64,000 bases of DNA from Metamycoplasma sp051549855 (GTDB taxonomy: Bacteria > Bacillota_I > Bacilli_A > Mycoplasmatales > Metamycoplasmataceae). A program made the translations under genes and the position numbers. The stretch covers positions 372,001 to 436,000 of the forward strand of contig NZ_CP196080.1 in assembly GCF_051549855.1 (NCBI RefSeq), in the 5' to 3' direction. Shown here piece after piece: positions 63,506-64,000 of this stretch (position 1 is its first letter; every line of letters starts with the position of its first letter). The notes beneath the pieces are model-generated. The model was not told the DNA's origin and ran no database searches. It saw only the letters and a list, made by a program, of their open reading frames with translations.

Positions 63506-64000
63506 TTTTCACACTCACTATTGCTTGAATTATATTATCGACAAATGTTTCCATTGGTTCATTTTCATCGCTAACGGCTGCTGCAGCTGCAAAGTGTCCT
63601 CCTCCATTGACAGCTTCAGCAATAATTTGAACATTAGTATCGATTCCTCTGGCTGACATTTTATATTGTTTCATTCCTGGGATTTTAGCAACCACAAATG
63701 CTGCTTTTCTTCCTTGAATTCTTAAAATTTCATCGGCTGCTATAGAAACAACATCGCTTTCCACATCACCTTCATAAGTTGCCAAGAAATATCCTGGTTT
63801 TACTTCTCGTAAATTACTCAAAATTTTGCTTACTATTTCATAAACATTTTCATCCATTTTAAGTGTTTCTATACTTGTTGCACTTGAAGCCCCCAGTTCT
63901 TCTAAGAAACTAGCAGCGAAGAATGTTCTTGATGATGTTGTTTTTAAAAATCTATTGGTATCCATGTAAATACCATCTAAAAGCATCTGTGCTGCTTCTT
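63486..64000 (-). CDS. gdpP: GdpP-like DHH/DHHA1 phosphodiesterase, 3' part
   Basis: Last ~170 residues, 5' part beyond the right edge. AAQMLLDGIYMDTNRFLKTTSSRTF matches the end of the DHH domain (LxGIxxDTxxF..rT). VNGGGHFAAAAAV is the GGGH motif of DHHA1. Position before rplI-dnaB points to GdpP (c-di-AMP hydrolase), but the membrane and GGDEF-like parts are not in view, so a plain nanoRNase is possible. Confidence 0.8.
   Translation of the reverse strand, partial: EAAQMLLDGIYMDTNRFLKTTSSRTFFAASFLEELGASSATSIETLKMDENVYEIVSKILSNLREVKPGYFLATYEGDVESDVVSIAADEILRIQGRKAAFVVAKIPGMKQYKMSARGIDTNVQIIAEAVNGGGHFAAAAAVSDENEPMETFVDNIIQAIVSVKNESYNN

Overview
The window comes from a mollicute of the Mycoplasma/Mycoplasmopsis type. 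The DNA is strongly AT-rich. TGA is read as tryptophan throughout: rpoB, secY, alaS, potA and many others are only intact if TGA is sense. Genes are packed with very short gaps or overlaps, and the 16S rRNA has hominis-group character (species not determined). L30 is missing from the ribosomal operon and no 5S gene follows the 23S. Nearly everything is on the minus strand; plus-strand exceptions are rnpB, two genes at 6.9-8.0 kb, a tRNA-Gly, a frameshifted azoreductase gene and a peptide-exporter cassette.

Layout, left to right: the 5' part of rpoB, then rplL-rplJ. Next is a comEA-comEC-holA cluster ending in a GH13-like protein that seems to have lost its catalytic residues. The RNase P RNA follows, then a one-TM protein with pgsA on the plus strand. 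Then come deoxynucleoside kinase-hpt, the operon mnmA-alaS-ruvX-DUF1292-membrane protein-greA, a membrane-anchored GIY-YIG protein, and a reduced division cluster mraZ-rsmH-FtsA-like-ftsZ. A degenerate metallophosphoesterase-like gene separates this from the large S10/spc/alpha operon (35.3 to 20.4 kb, rpsJ to rplQ, then rpmF).

A 16S-23S rRNA operon occupies 35.8-40.6 kb, with complementary processing stems around each rRNA. It is followed by glyA-truB-HAD-ribF-rpsO, tRNA-Gly(TCC), the azoreductase gene and a C39-peptidase ABC exporter with a small membrane partner. The polyamine region follows: potA-potB-potC-potD in one operon, and a second PotD-like gene after ybeY-era. The right end holds arcB-arcC, two tandem YitT-family proteins, and gdpP(partial)-rplI-dnaB in the order seen in Firmicutes.

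The genes cover translation, replication and division, plus a small salvage and energy set (HPRT, dNK, carbamate kinase, OTC). The points most worth attention are: three to four genes whose -10 box lies 6-7 nt before the ATG (probable leaderless mRNAs); a MraZ operator of 10-bp-phased TGGG boxes over the mraZ start; an AUA start for rsmH overlapping the mraZ stop; an ~160-residue insertion with two 72-residue repeats inside the PotA ATPase; a structured potA leader; a membrane-anchored GIY-YIG protein; several catalytically degenerate enzymes; and a T20 tract just upstream of the peptide exporter.
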